In this document: one piece after another, positions 26,984 through 35,277 of the stretch
How positions within the stretch are numbered: the stretch's first letter is position 1
Layout of the letters: the number at the start of each line of letters is the position of its first letter
NCBI RefSeq assembly: GCF_013141725.1
Contig: NZ_WHNZ01000062.1
Coordinates: 1-58,001, forward strand
Direction of reading: 5' to 3'
Length of the DNA: 58,001 bases
Source: Paenibacillus planticolens
GTDB lineage: Bacteria; Bacillota; Bacilli; Paenibacillales; NBRC-103111
Position numbers and translations under genes: made by a program
The notes under the pieces: model-generated
What the model was told of the DNA's origin: nothing
What the model saw: only the letters and a program-made list of their open reading frames with translations
Databases searched by the model: none

Positions 26984-27026
26984 GAAAAAAACAACCCGGA
27001 AGAATCGGTATTAGGATTCGCCCAGG
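26984..27026 (-). terminator. Intrinsic terminator after the HAD phosphatase gene
   Basis: On the minus strand CCTGGGCGAATC pairs with GATTCTTCCGGG (one mismatch), followed by TTGTTTTTTT. It closes the six-gene operon before the permease promoter. Confidence 0.75.
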
Positions 27027-27044
27027 TGTGTGATATACATGCGA

Positions 27045-27716
27045 TTAAGCCGGATCGGACAGCCCGTTTTCGAACAAGAATTGATCGATATCGAATTCGA
27101 GCAGGGAATTAAGCCTTCTCTCATAAGGCGGGAAATCCAGGTCTTTCGTGACTTCATTCGGTACGATGATGCATCGGATACCTGCCGCATTGGCGGCCTT
27201 TAAGCCATTTGGCGAATCTTCAAAGGCGATCGTTTCAAATGCATTTACGCCTAATTTGTGCATCGCCAGCTTATATAACTCGGGGTCTGGCTTCACTTTC
27301 TTCACATCGTCCGCTGTAACCACCTCATCGAAAAGCGAGTACATCCCGAACGATTTCAAATAACCGCTCACCCAGTCATGAGTCGAGCTGGATGCAACGG
27401 CGATCTTCATGCCGCACTCACGCGTCTTATGCAAAATCTTCAGTACGCCTGGTCTCAACTGGGCATTCTCCATGCGAAGCTCATATCTCATTTGCAAAAG
27501 AGACTTAATTTGCTCAAGGTCAACCGGATCCTTCGCATGCTCTTTCAAATATTCGTAAGGATTAAATGTTTCAAAAGAAGTGCCGACATGGCGAGCCCAT
27601 AGCGCCAGCGGCAGGTCCAAGGCATACGAGGCGTACACTTCTTTGAAAACGCGGTACCACGGTGTTTCCGTATCTAGCAGCAAGCCATCGAAATCAAATA
27701 TAGCGGCTTTCAACAT
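27045..27716 (-). CDS. HAD-family phosphatase, beta-phosphoglucomutase-like
   Basis: 223 residues from the ATG at 27716, 8 nt after AAAGGGGG; a longer frame to 27737 has no site. HAD motif I is FDFDGLLLDT (nucleophile and acid Asp), motif II VASSST, motif III Lys in KKVKPDP, and motif IV FEDSPNG. The alpha-helical C1 cap is typical of beta-phosphoglucomutase and sugar-phosphate phosphatases. A likely role is removing phosphate from a sugar phosphate or isomerising it. It is the last gene of the GT2/aminotransferase operon, 24 bp after the DUF1349 gene. Phosphatase versus mutase cannot be decided from sequence alone. Confidence 0.88.
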   Translation of the reverse strand: MLKAAIFDFDGLLLDTETPWYRVFKEVYASYALDLPLALWARHVGTSFETFNPYEYLKEHAKDPVDLEQIKSLLQMRYELRMENAQLRPGVLKILHKTRECGMKIAVASSSTHDWVSGYLKSFGMYSLFDEVVTADDVKKVKPDPELYKLAMHKLGVNAFETIAFEDSPNGLKAANAAGIRCIIVPNEVTKDLDFPPYERRLNSLLEFDIDQFLFENGLSDPA

Positions 27717-27740
27717 GTCATGCCCCCTTTCCGTCATCGT

Positions 27741-28337
27741 TTAGAATCGGCTTTCGGTATGTGCTGCTTTATACGCCAAATATTCGAACTCAACCGGACA
27801 GCCTGCTCCTTGCGGCGACTGCGCCACAACTCCCGCCCGGCATTCCGCGGAATTCTGCATGCCGAAGTATCGAACGAGCGTCCAATTGGCGCCGTCCGGC
27901 GAATAGGAAAAAGTGATGCATTCGTTTTGTTTGATAACGCGCAAGTAAGGATTCTCAACGACGACACGCTCCGAATTGCAATCGTCGGATATGCCATCTC
28001 TCGTAACGACAGAAACAATAATCGCATACTGACCGTTGAATTCGAAACACAGCTTGGCCCAGTTCCGCTCGTCCACCATAATCATTAAACAACCGGAATC
28101 ATAGATATGCCGCATATCGACACGCAGCCTGGTCATTAGCTCAAAGGAATCTCCCGCAGACCAATACAAGAACGGCGCTGAATCGGCATAGTGTTTGCCA
28201 GCCGGATCTTGAAAAAAGTCAGATTTGGACGGAGCTTCAACAGCCAGTCTGCCCTCCTCTGTAAACCTATATTGTTCTGGAGGATTGAGCCATTCAAGTT
28301 TCTGTCTTGTTTCTTCCCCAAATAAATTTGAAATCAT
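27741..28337 (-). CDS. DUF1349 concanavalin-like protein
   Basis: 198 residues. A DUF1349-type beta-sandwich is indicated by SKSDFFQDPAGKHYADSAPF, CLMIMVDERNWAKLCFEF and FSYSPDGANWTLVRYF. There is no signal peptide, so it should be cytoplasmic. The fold is a lectin or glycosidase-type jelly roll, and a carbohydrate-related binding or regulatory role is likely but unproven. Its start overlaps the MFS stop by 4 bp (ATGA), so it is translationally coupled. A DUF1349 protein in an operon with a glycosyltransferase and an exporter hints that the product is a sugar or glycoside. Confidence 0.85.
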   Translation of the reverse strand: MISNLFGEETRQKLEWLNPPEQYRFTEEGRLAVEAPSKSDFFQDPAGKHYADSAPFLYWSAGDSFELMTRLRVDMRHIYDSGCLMIMVDERNWAKLCFEFNGQYAIIVSVVTRDGISDDCNSERVVVENPYLRVIKQNECITFSYSPDGANWTLVRYFGMQNSAECRAGVVAQSPQGAGCPVEFEYLAYKAAHTESRF

Positions 28338-29590
28338 CGTTCTTCTCCCATCGTTAATGATTGCTTAGTAGGCTTGCCGGTCCCTTTGCCTATGGGATAT
28401 GCCAAGGCGAATAGGCTGGCATAGCCGATAAAAATAATAACGAACAGCAAGGAAGGCTTGAAGTTATAAACGAGCCCCGAAATATACCCCCATGGAATCG
28501 CTACAATGGACATAACGACCTGGATGGAGGAATATAAATCCGCTTTGTCGTAATGACCAAGTTTGTTCATGAGAAGGGAGTCCCTGAACGTTAGGAGCAG
28601 AAAAGTTCCTGCCGCGAGCACGGTTGTGACAATAATGAGCATTAGCGAGCTGCCGGCGGGAATAGACAGAAACAGCAAAGCCCCAACTGCACATACGGCT
28701 AACGACAGCTTGACATACGATGCTTCATTTCGTTCTTTCAATCGCGGCATGACTGCGCTATACACAAGTATCGTCGTTACTGCCGTAATAAAAGGGATCC
28801 ATGAGATCATCCTGTCACCGAAACCAAGCTGTTCTTTCAAATAAATAACCTGAAAAAAGTTCAGCTGCAGGACGATATTTGAAATAACCGTTATCAGAAT
28901 GATCGGCAGCATCTGTCGATTGCGCAGCGACTGACCGAATAAGCGGAAACTTTGCATAACTCCGCGAACGATATGGGTATCGCTATGCGTCTGAATCATC
29001 ACTTTTCCGGCCTCGGTCTCTTTCGTCAAGTAATTCCGTACGACGAACAACACCGTCATACTGATGCCGCCAATGAAATAAACGACACTTATCGTCGGCA
29101 TAATGCCATATTTGTGAATGACTCCTCCCGCGAGAGGAGCCAGTACGCCTGCCGAAATAATAATCATATTCATAATGGCAAATACAAGAGAGCGCTGCTT
29201 CTCATCCACATCCTCTATGATCAGCAGGTTGAACGCGACCGTGACGAATTTGGAGCTTGCGTTCAGCAAGTACGCAATAAGGAACAGCCAGAAATTGTTT
29301 GAAAATGCCCAAATAAACATGGGGATACTCCAAGATATCAGGTCAAACAAAAGTGTCGTCCGTTTTCTGCCCCATTTGTTCGTGACAGCTCCCGCAAACA
29401 TCTGGAACACAAAAGAGAAGTACAAATTAACCGAGTTGAGGATCCCGATCTGAATGTCGCTCAAGCCGGCCCCCTTCATATACAAGGGGGCGTAGAACAA
29501 AACAATCGTGCCAGGAATCGCCCACAACGGCTCCAACCAAATGGAATACCGCGGATTGTCGGGGAGCTGGCGAAACTTTGCAAAGTTCAT
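28334..29590 (-). CDS. MFS transporter
   Basis: 418 residues with about twelve membrane segments. The first inter-helix loop GAVTNKWGRKRTT is the MFS signature A-type motif. The N-terminal half contains LSDIQIGILNSVNLYFSF, a pattern found in sugar and drug carriers of the family. Substrate and direction are not shown. In this operon it could export the finished product or import a precursor. It lies 9 bp after the dehydrogenase gene. Confidence 0.9.
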   Translation of the reverse strand: MNFAKFRQLPDNPRYSIWLEPLWAIPGTIVLFYAPLYMKGAGLSDIQIGILNSVNLYFSFVFQMFAGAVTNKWGRKRTTLLFDLISWSIPMFIWAFSNNFWLFLIAYLLNASSKFVTVAFNLLIIEDVDEKQRSLVFAIMNMIIISAGVLAPLAGGVIHKYGIMPTISVVYFIGGISMTVLFVVRNYLTKETEAGKVMIQTHSDTHIVRGVMQSFRLFGQSLRNRQMLPIILITVISNIVLQLNFFQVIYLKEQLGFGDRMISWIPFITAVTTILVYSAVMPRLKERNEASYVKLSLAVCAVGALLFLSIPAGSSLMLIIVTTVLAAGTFLLLTFRDSLLMNKLGHYDKADLYSSIQVVMSIVAIPWGYISGLVYNFKPSLLFVIIFIGYASLFALAYPIGKGTGKPTKQSLTMGEER

Positions 29591-29599
29591 AGATTCACC

Positions 29600-30631
29600 T
29601 TAACATACTAGAATTGTTTTAACGGAGCTCATGGGACGCGGTTCGCCCGTGCGCATGTGGTAGCCCATCGTTTCGTTGAAGGCATGCTCATATTGCTCCA
29701 ACGCCACCCTGGACGTGATCATTCGTTCCAGCTCGGGCATACTTTGGGCGAACTGAAGTGCCATGCCTACAATTTGATGAACGGCAACTTGACCGATCAC
29801 GTTCACCCCGTTATTGATGAAATCCGTAGGACGAATAGAAACCTCATATTGCTCGTTGTAGCCCATGGGGATGATCCGTCCGCCTTTTCCGATGTACGCA
29901 AGCGCCGTATGCAGTTGATTGCCCACGGCATCAACGACGATATCAAACTTGCGGTGATTGTTCATAGCCAGGACCGATTCAACGGACATCTCCTCTGGAT
30001 GGAACACATGATCGGCAATCCCGCTTGCAAAGCTGCGGCGGTAATCATCCGGCTCTGTCCCGACTGTCAGACGGCCCAGACGTTTACTGACAAGCTGACA
30101 CAATGATCCGATAGCTCCGGAACCGAGGACGAGCACCGCGTCGCTAGGCTTGATATTGGCTTTAAGAAACGTATTGAGCACACAGCCAAGCGGTTCGATC
30201 AGCATAGCCGTTTCCCAGCTCATCGTATCCGGTATTTTGTACATGTATTTCTCTTCTCCGACGTAATATTCAGCGAAAGTGCCGTGAATCGTCATCCCTA
30301 CCTGATGCTCTTCAAAATTTTCACAATAGCAAAATTGACTCAATCGGCAAAAGTGGCATACACCGCATGCTTGCGTCGGATCAATGATCACGCGGTCGCC
30401 TACGCGAACACTCCGCACCCGTTCGCCTACCTCAACCACCGTGCCCACACCTTCATGCCCGATAACCGTTCCTGCATTCGCAAAAATTTTTCCCTTTATT
30501 ACGTTTAAATCCGTACCGCAAATGCCTGAACCGTAAATCTTTACTTTCACCTGTGTCGCTGATTGAATGACAGGCTGATCCATCTCGATCAGCTCTACGG
30601 TTTTGGGAGCTGTATATACCAGTGCCTTCAT
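29600..30631 (-). CDS. Zinc-dependent medium-chain alcohol/polyol dehydrogenase
   Basis: 343 residues with AGGAGG before the ATG. Catalytic zinc ligands fall in SGICGTD (Cys) and GHEGVG (His, Glu). A structural zinc site is present as CGVCHFCRLSQFCYC (four spaced Cys). The NAD-binding Rossmann motif is VLGSGAIGSL. The family oxidises secondary alcohols such as sugars, polyols or threonine; the closest general type is the sorbitol/threonine dehydrogenase group. In this operon it would oxidise a hydroxyl to a ketone that the aminotransferase encoded just upstream could aminate. That pairing is inferred. Confidence 0.92.
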   Translation of the reverse strand: MKALVYTAPKTVELIEMDQPVIQSATQVKVKIYGSGICGTDLNVIKGKIFANAGTVIGHEGVGTVVEVGERVRSVRVGDRVIIDPTQACGVCHFCRLSQFCYCENFEEHQVGMTIHGTFAEYYVGEEKYMYKIPDTMSWETAMLIEPLGCVLNTFLKANIKPSDAVLVLGSGAIGSLCQLVSKRLGRLTVGTEPDDYRRSFASGIADHVFHPEEMSVESVLAMNNHRKFDIVVDAVGNQLHTALAYIGKGGRIIPMGYNEQYEVSIRPTDFINNGVNVIGQVAVHQIVGMALQFAQSMPELERMITSRVALEQYEHAFNETMGYHMRTGEPRPMSSVKTILVC

Positions 30632-30645
30632 CCTTCCTGCCTCCT

Positions 30646-31908
30646 TTAATCATTCATTAGAGCGACATTCCCTTCGCTCCATAATCGCAATGCAGACTCA
30701 ATGGACATTTGGACACGGTCCAGATCGTCTTTCGTATGGCAGTCGGAAAACACGAAATAACCTTTGCTAAAAATCCCATCTGCCGCCAGATGTTTGACCA
30801 AAAACTCGCGAAACGGATCCTGGTAAAAATGAGGAACGTTTAGCTGACGTATGCAAAAGCTTGCGTAAGTCCCTTGCAGCTCGAGATCATGCAATCCGAG
30901 CGACACGATCAGCTCTTTCAGCCGCTTGATCATGAAACCTGTGTTGTCTCGCCAGCTCGGCCAGACGGGAGCCTGCTCCATTAATTGCTCGCAAGCGATA
31001 AGCGCGGCAAAAGCAATCGCTTCGCTGGCATGGGCAGAGCTGAACTTTACGTCTGCAAGCAAGGGCATCCACGGATCACCGCCCATAATGACAGCCAGAG
31101 GCAGTCCGTTCGCCATTCCTTTGGACAGGCAGAGAATATCGGGCCAAATATCGTATTCGCCTGCGGTTGCCTGTTTCCCCATTCGTATACCCGAAGTGAC
31201 TTCATCAAAGATGACGGTTACCTTCCGATGACGGCAGTCTGCTACAACCTTTCGCAGCTCTTCCTTCACCCACTCGTTCGGACACAGCACGATACAGGCA
31301 ATATCTTCGGCTTCCGAAGCCAATACATCCATGATGGCGTCTGCGCCGCTATTCACCCAGTTTGTCGTGCCACGAATCGAAAACGGTATTCCCAGCACTG
31401 CGGCATTTTGCCCGTAATATCCATATGCCGACCAATCGTGCCAACCATGATATGCCGTTGCAATAGCCTTTGACTTGCCGTTATAGGCTCTGGCAGCACG
31501 TACTGCGGCACTAACGACGTCTGCTCCTCCCTTCGCAAACTTCAAAGACTTGTAGCGTCCCCCAAATCGCTTCAACAACCTCTTAGCCGCTTCCAGTTCC
31601 AAATCTGACGCTGTCGAGAAGCTCGTTCCTTTGGCCAATTGCCTAATAATTGCATCATTAACTTCTTCCCGGGCATGACCCCAAGACACCGTCCCCATTG
31701 CCATCTCGCAATCCAACCATACATGACCATCCAGATCCGTAAATCGCGAACCCTTCGCTTCCGCACAGCTTATTGCCGTATAACCCGGAAACAACCGGTC
31801 AGGACTTTTGGCAAGCGTGCTGCAGCCTCCGGGAATAATAGCAGAAGCTTCTTCCAGCCAATCCAGACTCTTGGTAAAGTTCATCTGTCGTGCAGACTCT
31901 TTCATCAT
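30646..31908 (-). CDS. Class III PLP aminotransferase, glutamate-1-semialdehyde aminomutase-like
   Basis: 420 residues. GSA-aminomutase features include a start near IIPGGCSTLAKSP, YHGWHDW, the PLP Asp in VIFDEVTSG, and the Schiff-base Lys in CLSKGMANGLPLA. It is not expected to be the haem enzyme, since no hem genes are near and the usual HemL sequence around the active site differs. Related enzymes aminate keto-sugars, for example in aminoglycoside pathways. It follows the glycosyltransferase gene by 12 bp and precedes the dehydrogenase by 14 bp, so oxidation then amination of a sugar or cyclitol is a reasonable but unproven role. Confidence 0.88.
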   Translation of the reverse strand: MMKESARQMNFTKSLDWLEEASAIIPGGCSTLAKSPDRLFPGYTAISCAEAKGSRFTDLDGHVWLDCEMAMGTVSWGHAREEVNDAIIRQLAKGTSFSTASDLELEAAKRLLKRFGGRYKSLKFAKGGADVVSAAVRAARAYNGKSKAIATAYHGWHDWSAYGYYGQNAAVLGIPFSIRGTTNWVNSGADAIMDVLASEAEDIACIVLCPNEWVKEELRKVVADCRHRKVTVIFDEVTSGIRMGKQATAGEYDIWPDILCLSKGMANGLPLAVIMGGDPWMPLLADVKFSSAHASEAIAFAALIACEQLMEQAPVWPSWRDNTGFMIKRLKELIVSLGLHDLELQGTYASFCIRQLNVPHFYQDPFREFLVKHLAADGIFSKGYFVFSDCHTKDDLDRVQMSIESALRLWSEGNVALMND

Positions 31909-31920
31909 TCACCCCCCTGA

Positions 31921-33075
31921 CTATCGAACCTTCGTTCCTGGCCAGCAGCTCTCATAGATTTGGTTGATCATAACTACATTGCCATATAAATCAATGATCA
32001 GATCCTCAGACGAGACATTGCGTCGTATCTCGATCCAATATCGGTTGTCGAGTAAACGAGTGAAATTATCCACTAGAAACAACAGTCTTGACGAAGAATG
32101 AATCAGCTCCTTGCCCAATACTTGCGGAAGCCAGATCGCTCCGTTGGACTGAAAACGGCTTGAATAATCGTACACATCCGTCAATGAGACCAGCCCCGAT
32201 TTGCGCAGATGATCCCAGAATGCATCCGCATCGCTGCGCACCTCTGCCAAGTCAATTCCAGTGAAGGTCAATCCCTGTTTTAATTTGTTGGAGGAAAGCC
32301 GGCTTTTCAAATTCGAAAACGTAAAGTCCCAGATATCGCTTTGTATGTCATTTCCCCACTTTTTCCAAAATCTCGCCAAGTTGTTCTTGCGATTGAAACT
32401 TCGATGAATGCCGCTGCTTCTTTCCCAATGATAAGCGCGAATCTCAGGATTAATCACGGTGGAATAACCGGCCGCTTTCGCCCTCATCTGGTAATCGAAA
32501 TCTTCATAGCCGTTGAAAAACTTCTCGTCCAGGTAACCGACTTTCTCAAAAACTTCTCGCTTCATCGCGAACATCGCAAATACAACCATCTGTACGTTGA
32601 ATATCTCCTGCGGGATATCTTCCAACGTTGCATTCAAGAACAAATGCCGTCCGATCGTATCCGCAAATGTAATGCCACAGTGCTGAATGCCTCCCGTCTG
32701 CGGGTAGAGCAGCACACCGCCGGCCATCCCTATCGTAGGGCTGCTGTTAAGCGTTGCCTCCATCTGTTCTTGGAATTTCAGATTAAGAATAATATCGGAA
32801 TCTAGAAAATAAATATAGTCGCCAGTTACGGTGGACAACGCTTCGTTAATTGAAACCGCACACCCCCTTGGATATTCATGACGAATAATTTCGACCGCTA
32901 CCCCAGCTGGCGCTTCCCGCTGCAATCGTTCCAAAAGCTCTTGAACCTTTTGCCCGGAACCATCGTTAATGAAAATAATTTGAGTCGAAGGACAAACACT
33001 CTTCATAAGAGATTCCGTAAATAAAGTTAGAATGTTAAAATCCTGATTGACCGGAACAACGATAGAATGCTTCAT
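31921..33075 (-). CDS. Family 2 glycosyltransferase
   Basis: About 384 residues from the ATG at 33075 (GGGAGGA upstream; an ATG two codons earlier at 33081 is possible). The GT-A fold begins HSIVVPVNQDF and contains the nucleotide-sugar motif YFLDSDIIL (DXD-type) and the acceptor-side motif FFNGYEDFDYQMR. A C-terminal extension of about 130 residues is of unknown function. There is no membrane segment. It should transfer a sugar from an NDP-donor to an unknown acceptor. It is the first gene of the operon, about 225 nt downstream of a promoter bearing the shared operator motif, with a second possible promoter at 33142-33170. Confidence 0.9.
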   Translation of the reverse strand: MKHSIVVPVNQDFNILTLFTESLMKSVCPSTQIIFINDGSGQKVQELLERLQREAPAGVAVEIIRHEYPRGCAVSINEALSTVTGDYIYFLDSDIILNLKFQEQMEATLNSSPTIGMAGGVLLYPQTGGIQHCGITFADTIGRHLFLNATLEDIPQEIFNVQMVVFAMFAMKREVFEKVGYLDEKFFNGYEDFDYQMRAKAAGYSTVINPEIRAYHWERSSGIHRSFNRKNNLARFWKKWGNDIQSDIWDFTFSNLKSRLSSNKLKQGLTFTGIDLAEVRSDADAFWDHLRKSGLVSLTDVYDYSSRFQSNGAIWLPQVLGKELIHSSSRLLFLVDNFTRLLDNRYWIEIRRNVSSEDLIIDLYGNVVMINQIYESCWPGTKVR

Positions 33076-33141
33076 AATCATCTTCCTCCCATTTCTTGAT
33101 ACGAATTTCAACAGTTACTTTGAAAATTGACCGCAAGAAAA

Positions 33142-33170
33142 TAATTAGGCGACTAGAAACAGACTGTAAA
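33142..33170 (-). promoter_or_regulatory. Possible sigma-A promoter of the glycosyltransferase operon
   Basis: On the minus strand TTTACA (33165-33170) and TAATTA (33142-33147) are 17 bp apart, about 65 bp before the start codon. It is an alternative or addition to the operator-linked promoter further upstream. Confidence 0.4.
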
Positions 33171-33300
33171 AAATTGCAAGGCAAAGGACTAAACTGGCAT
33201 GTGTGTGCGGTTCTTGACTGACTTGCGGAGGATGAGCATCTTGATGCGGGGAAAAATGAACGTTCTTTAAACTTCTTTATTTGGAATTTATTTCAATTTC

Positions 33301-33365
33301 ATCTTACACTAGAGAGAGATCCCTTTTCATTGATATTTTTGGGGTTATTACTTACTCGCATGACA
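33301..33365 (-). promoter_or_regulatory. Operator-linked promoter of the glycosyltransferase operon
   Basis: On the minus strand ACCCCAAAAATATCAATG (core 33328-33335) is followed by TAAGAT (33301-33306). The 27-bp offset between the two starts equals that at the solute-binding protein gene, where ACCCCAAAATATATCAA and TAAGAT also occur. A further TGTCA box lies 30 bp upstream (33361-33365). Use of the same activator is inferred. Confidence 0.5.
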
Positions 33366-33466
33366 AAAATGTTCATGGATTTGGGACATGGAGGTTAAAA
33401 AACCTAACATTTCATTATCTCAAAGGATGGATGCGATGGATTTGTAATGACCTGATTGCACGAATG

Positions 33467-33643
33467 GGAACTATGATCCGTTATATTCAGTAAAAACAGC
33501 CATTTGGAAAATCAATGGGAACTATGGTCCGCTATCCCTCCGATTTTAAGCTAAATGCAGCCCATCAGGAGTAAATAAGGCCCTGTAGTTCCACTCAGAA
33601 TCTGAAAACCATCTGTTCAGCAAAAATATCACCCTTTAGTTCC
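33467..33643. repeat. Array of four imperfect palindromic 18-bp units, GGAACTA family
   Basis: Units GGAACTANRGNSCSNTAT lie at 33467 and 33518 on the plus strand and at 33575 and 33626 on the minus strand. Start-to-start distances are 51, 57 and 51 bp. The spacers are unique. This fills most of the 644-bp gap between the glycosyltransferase operon and the PCYCGC gene; the remaining part (about 33366-33466) shows nothing more. It is not CRISPR, since the units differ and are partly inverted. Confidence 0.75.
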
Positions 33644-33681
33644 TCATCATGGGGGGAATCCAGCAATGGCGCCTCTACAAA

Positions 33682-33712
33682 TAAAAGCCCCCATCACAAA
33701 ATGATGGAGGCT
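33682..33712 (-). terminator. Intrinsic terminator after the PCYCGC lipoprotein gene
   Basis: On the minus strand AGCCTCCATCA pairs with TGATGGGGGCT across a 5-nt loop, followed by TTTTATT. Confidence 0.85.
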
Positions 33713-33719
33713 CCTTATT

Positions 33720-34214
33720 CTAAGCAGGCATTGGCGTCTTTGTCGGATTTGCATAACCTTTTTTATAAGCATTATCAATCGTTTCACGAATTTCTTTTAA
33801 CGTTTTACCTTCCTGCTTCATTTTGATCGACTGAACGGCAATTTGCAAGCATACTCCGCAACGGGTACCATGGTCATCCCACACGACGGAACCATCTGTA
33901 TTTACTTCCTTTATAAAACAGTTCATATTGCTGGTATGTCCGGCGCTTTCACCACACCCACAGTAACATGGCATCCATTTTAAGATTTCCGTTGCCTTCC
34001 CTGCTGCTTCATACACCAAACGTATTTGCTCATTTTGCGATTTTAAGAATGCAGGCAGAACATCTACTGATTTTGTTTTCTCTTGAATATCGCCATTTAC
34101 ATGATGATCATTAGCCGGGGTATTCCTATGTGAAGCTTCTTTTGGCGAACCACAAGCAGAAAGCACAGTTGCTATAGAAAGCATAACGATCATTTGTTTT
34201 AACGAATTTCTCAC
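33720..34214 (-). CDS. PCYCGC-motif lipoprotein
   Basis: About 164 residues from a GTG at 34214, chosen because AGGTGATC lies just before it; a TTG at 34232 gives a longer frame without a good site. A lipoprotein signal ends VLSACGS. The core is WMPCYCGCGESAGHTSN, the defining PCYCGC motif, followed by CFIKE and a further CGVC pair. Membership of this family is clear; its biochemical role is unknown, though the clustered Cys and His residues suggest metal binding at the membrane surface. It has its own extended -10 promoter and terminator, so it is a single-gene unit. Confidence 0.88.
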   Translation of the reverse strand: MRNSLKQMIVMLSIATVLSACGSPKEASHRNTPANDHHVNGDIQEKTKSVDVLPAFLKSQNEQIRLVYEAAGKATEILKWMPCYCGCGESAGHTSNMNCFIKEVNTDGSVVWDDHGTRCGVCLQIAVQSIKMKQEGKTLKEIRETIDNAYKKGYANPTKTPMPA

Positions 34215-34249
34215 TCGATCACCTACTGCCAACCCATAATTTACTACTC

Positions 34250-34255
34250 ATTATA
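34250..34255 (-). promoter_or_regulatory. Extended -10 promoter of the PCYCGC gene
   Basis: On the minus strand TGTTATAAT is an extended -10 box, 35 bp before the GTG start. The -35 region is weak. Confidence 0.55.
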
Positions 34256-34293
34256 ACAGAAATCATGTCTTTTAATGAATCCCACAACATGAT

Positions 34294-35250
34294 CTATTTT
34301 CTCCACCAAGCGTTCGACGGAATTTCCTTAGCAGCTATCACAACAGTTTCGCCGATTTTTGGAGTTGCGATCTTTACCTTTTGTTCTGTTGCTGCTTTCG
34401 TGACCCGTTCTATGGGATCGGTCCATAAGTGAAAGGCTAGCGTGAACGCTCCCCAATGAATAGGAATCAAGAGCTGTCCTCTAAGATCAAGATGAGCTTG
34501 CACGGTTTCTTCAGGCTTCATATGAATCAAAAACCTTTCGTCGTATTGCCCACACTCCATCATTGTCAAGTCAAACGGTCCGTAGGTATCACCGATTTCC
34601 TTAAAGTGAGGACCATAGCCGCTATCTCCGCTGAAGTAAACCCTCGTCTCACGTCCGACGATTACCCATGAACACCACAGTGTAGAATTACGGTTAAATA
34701 GCCCTCTTCCGGAGAAATGCCTCGCCGGCATACAAGCCAACGTAAGATCCTCGATCACTAGCTCTTCATACCATTGGTGCTCGGAAATTTTTTCTGAAGC
34801 GACTCCCCATTTGATCAAATGCCGACCTACTCCTAATGGCACGATAAATCGATTAGCTTTGTCCTTTAGTTTACGAATTGAAGAATAGTCCAAATGATCA
34901 TAGTGGTCATGGGATAAAATTATCGCATCAATCGCGGGAAAATCCTCTGGCTGGAGAGGCAGATTCTTACTGTATCTTTTCGCACCAACCCAAGGAATTC
35001 GTGTGCCTAGCATTGGATCAAAGAGAAGTCTTTTACCCTCTATTTCAAGTAGAAAAGCCGAATGGCCAAACCACGTTACACGTGTACCATTCGGAACAGT
35101 AATTTCGTCAGCTAACCGAAAAGTCTCTACATCAATATTAGCTGCAGGTTTTAGTTTCGCAGTTTTAAATAGAGTATCCCTTAGTAAGCTGAATATTGTT
35201 GTTAAACCCATTCTCATATCGGTCGGAATCTGATTTTCATATTTTTCCAT
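34294..35250 (-). CDS. MBL-fold metallo-hydrolase, NAPE-PLD-like
   Basis: 318 residues from the ATG at 35250 (AGAGGA 6 nt before); a longer frame starts at 35274. The metal motif is SHDHYDHLD (HxHxDH), with further ligand positions in ARHFSG, FSGDSGYG and IPIHWG. The start WFGHSAFLLEIEGKRLLFDP is typical of the NAPE-phospholipase-D-like and UlaG-like branch. Substrate is unknown; the branch includes phosphodiesterases and lactonases. It is third in the MerR-linked operon (SDR, esterase, this), 27 bp after the esterase gene. Confidence 0.88.
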   Translation of the reverse strand: MEKYENQIPTDMRMGLTTIFSLLRDTLFKTAKLKPAANIDVETFRLADEITVPNGTRVTWFGHSAFLLEIEGKRLLFDPMLGTRIPWVGAKRYSKNLPLQPEDFPAIDAIILSHDHYDHLDYSSIRKLKDKANRFIVPLGVGRHLIKWGVASEKISEHQWYEELVIEDLTLACMPARHFSGRGLFNRNSTLWCSWVIVGRETRVYFSGDSGYGPHFKEIGDTYGPFDLTMMECGQYDERFLIHMKPEETVQAHLDLRGQLLIPIHWGAFTLAFHLWTDPIERVTKAATEQKVKIATPKIGETVVIAAKEIPSNAWWRK

Positions 35251-35277
35251 GGTTATCCTCTTTCGTTCATTCACCGA

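Noticed and set aside
30646..31908. HemL, glutamate-1-semialdehyde aminomutase of haem synthesis
   Set aside because: No other haem genes are near, the surrounding operon is sugar-related, and the active-site context is only HemL-like. A different aminotransferase role is more likely.
33281..33493. 70-residue plus-strand frame
   Set aside because: It runs through the shared operator and the first palindromic unit, has no ribosome site and an unlikely composition.
33467..33643. CRISPR-like regular repeats
   Set aside because: Only four degenerate units, two inverted relative to the others, unequal spacing and no cas genes.
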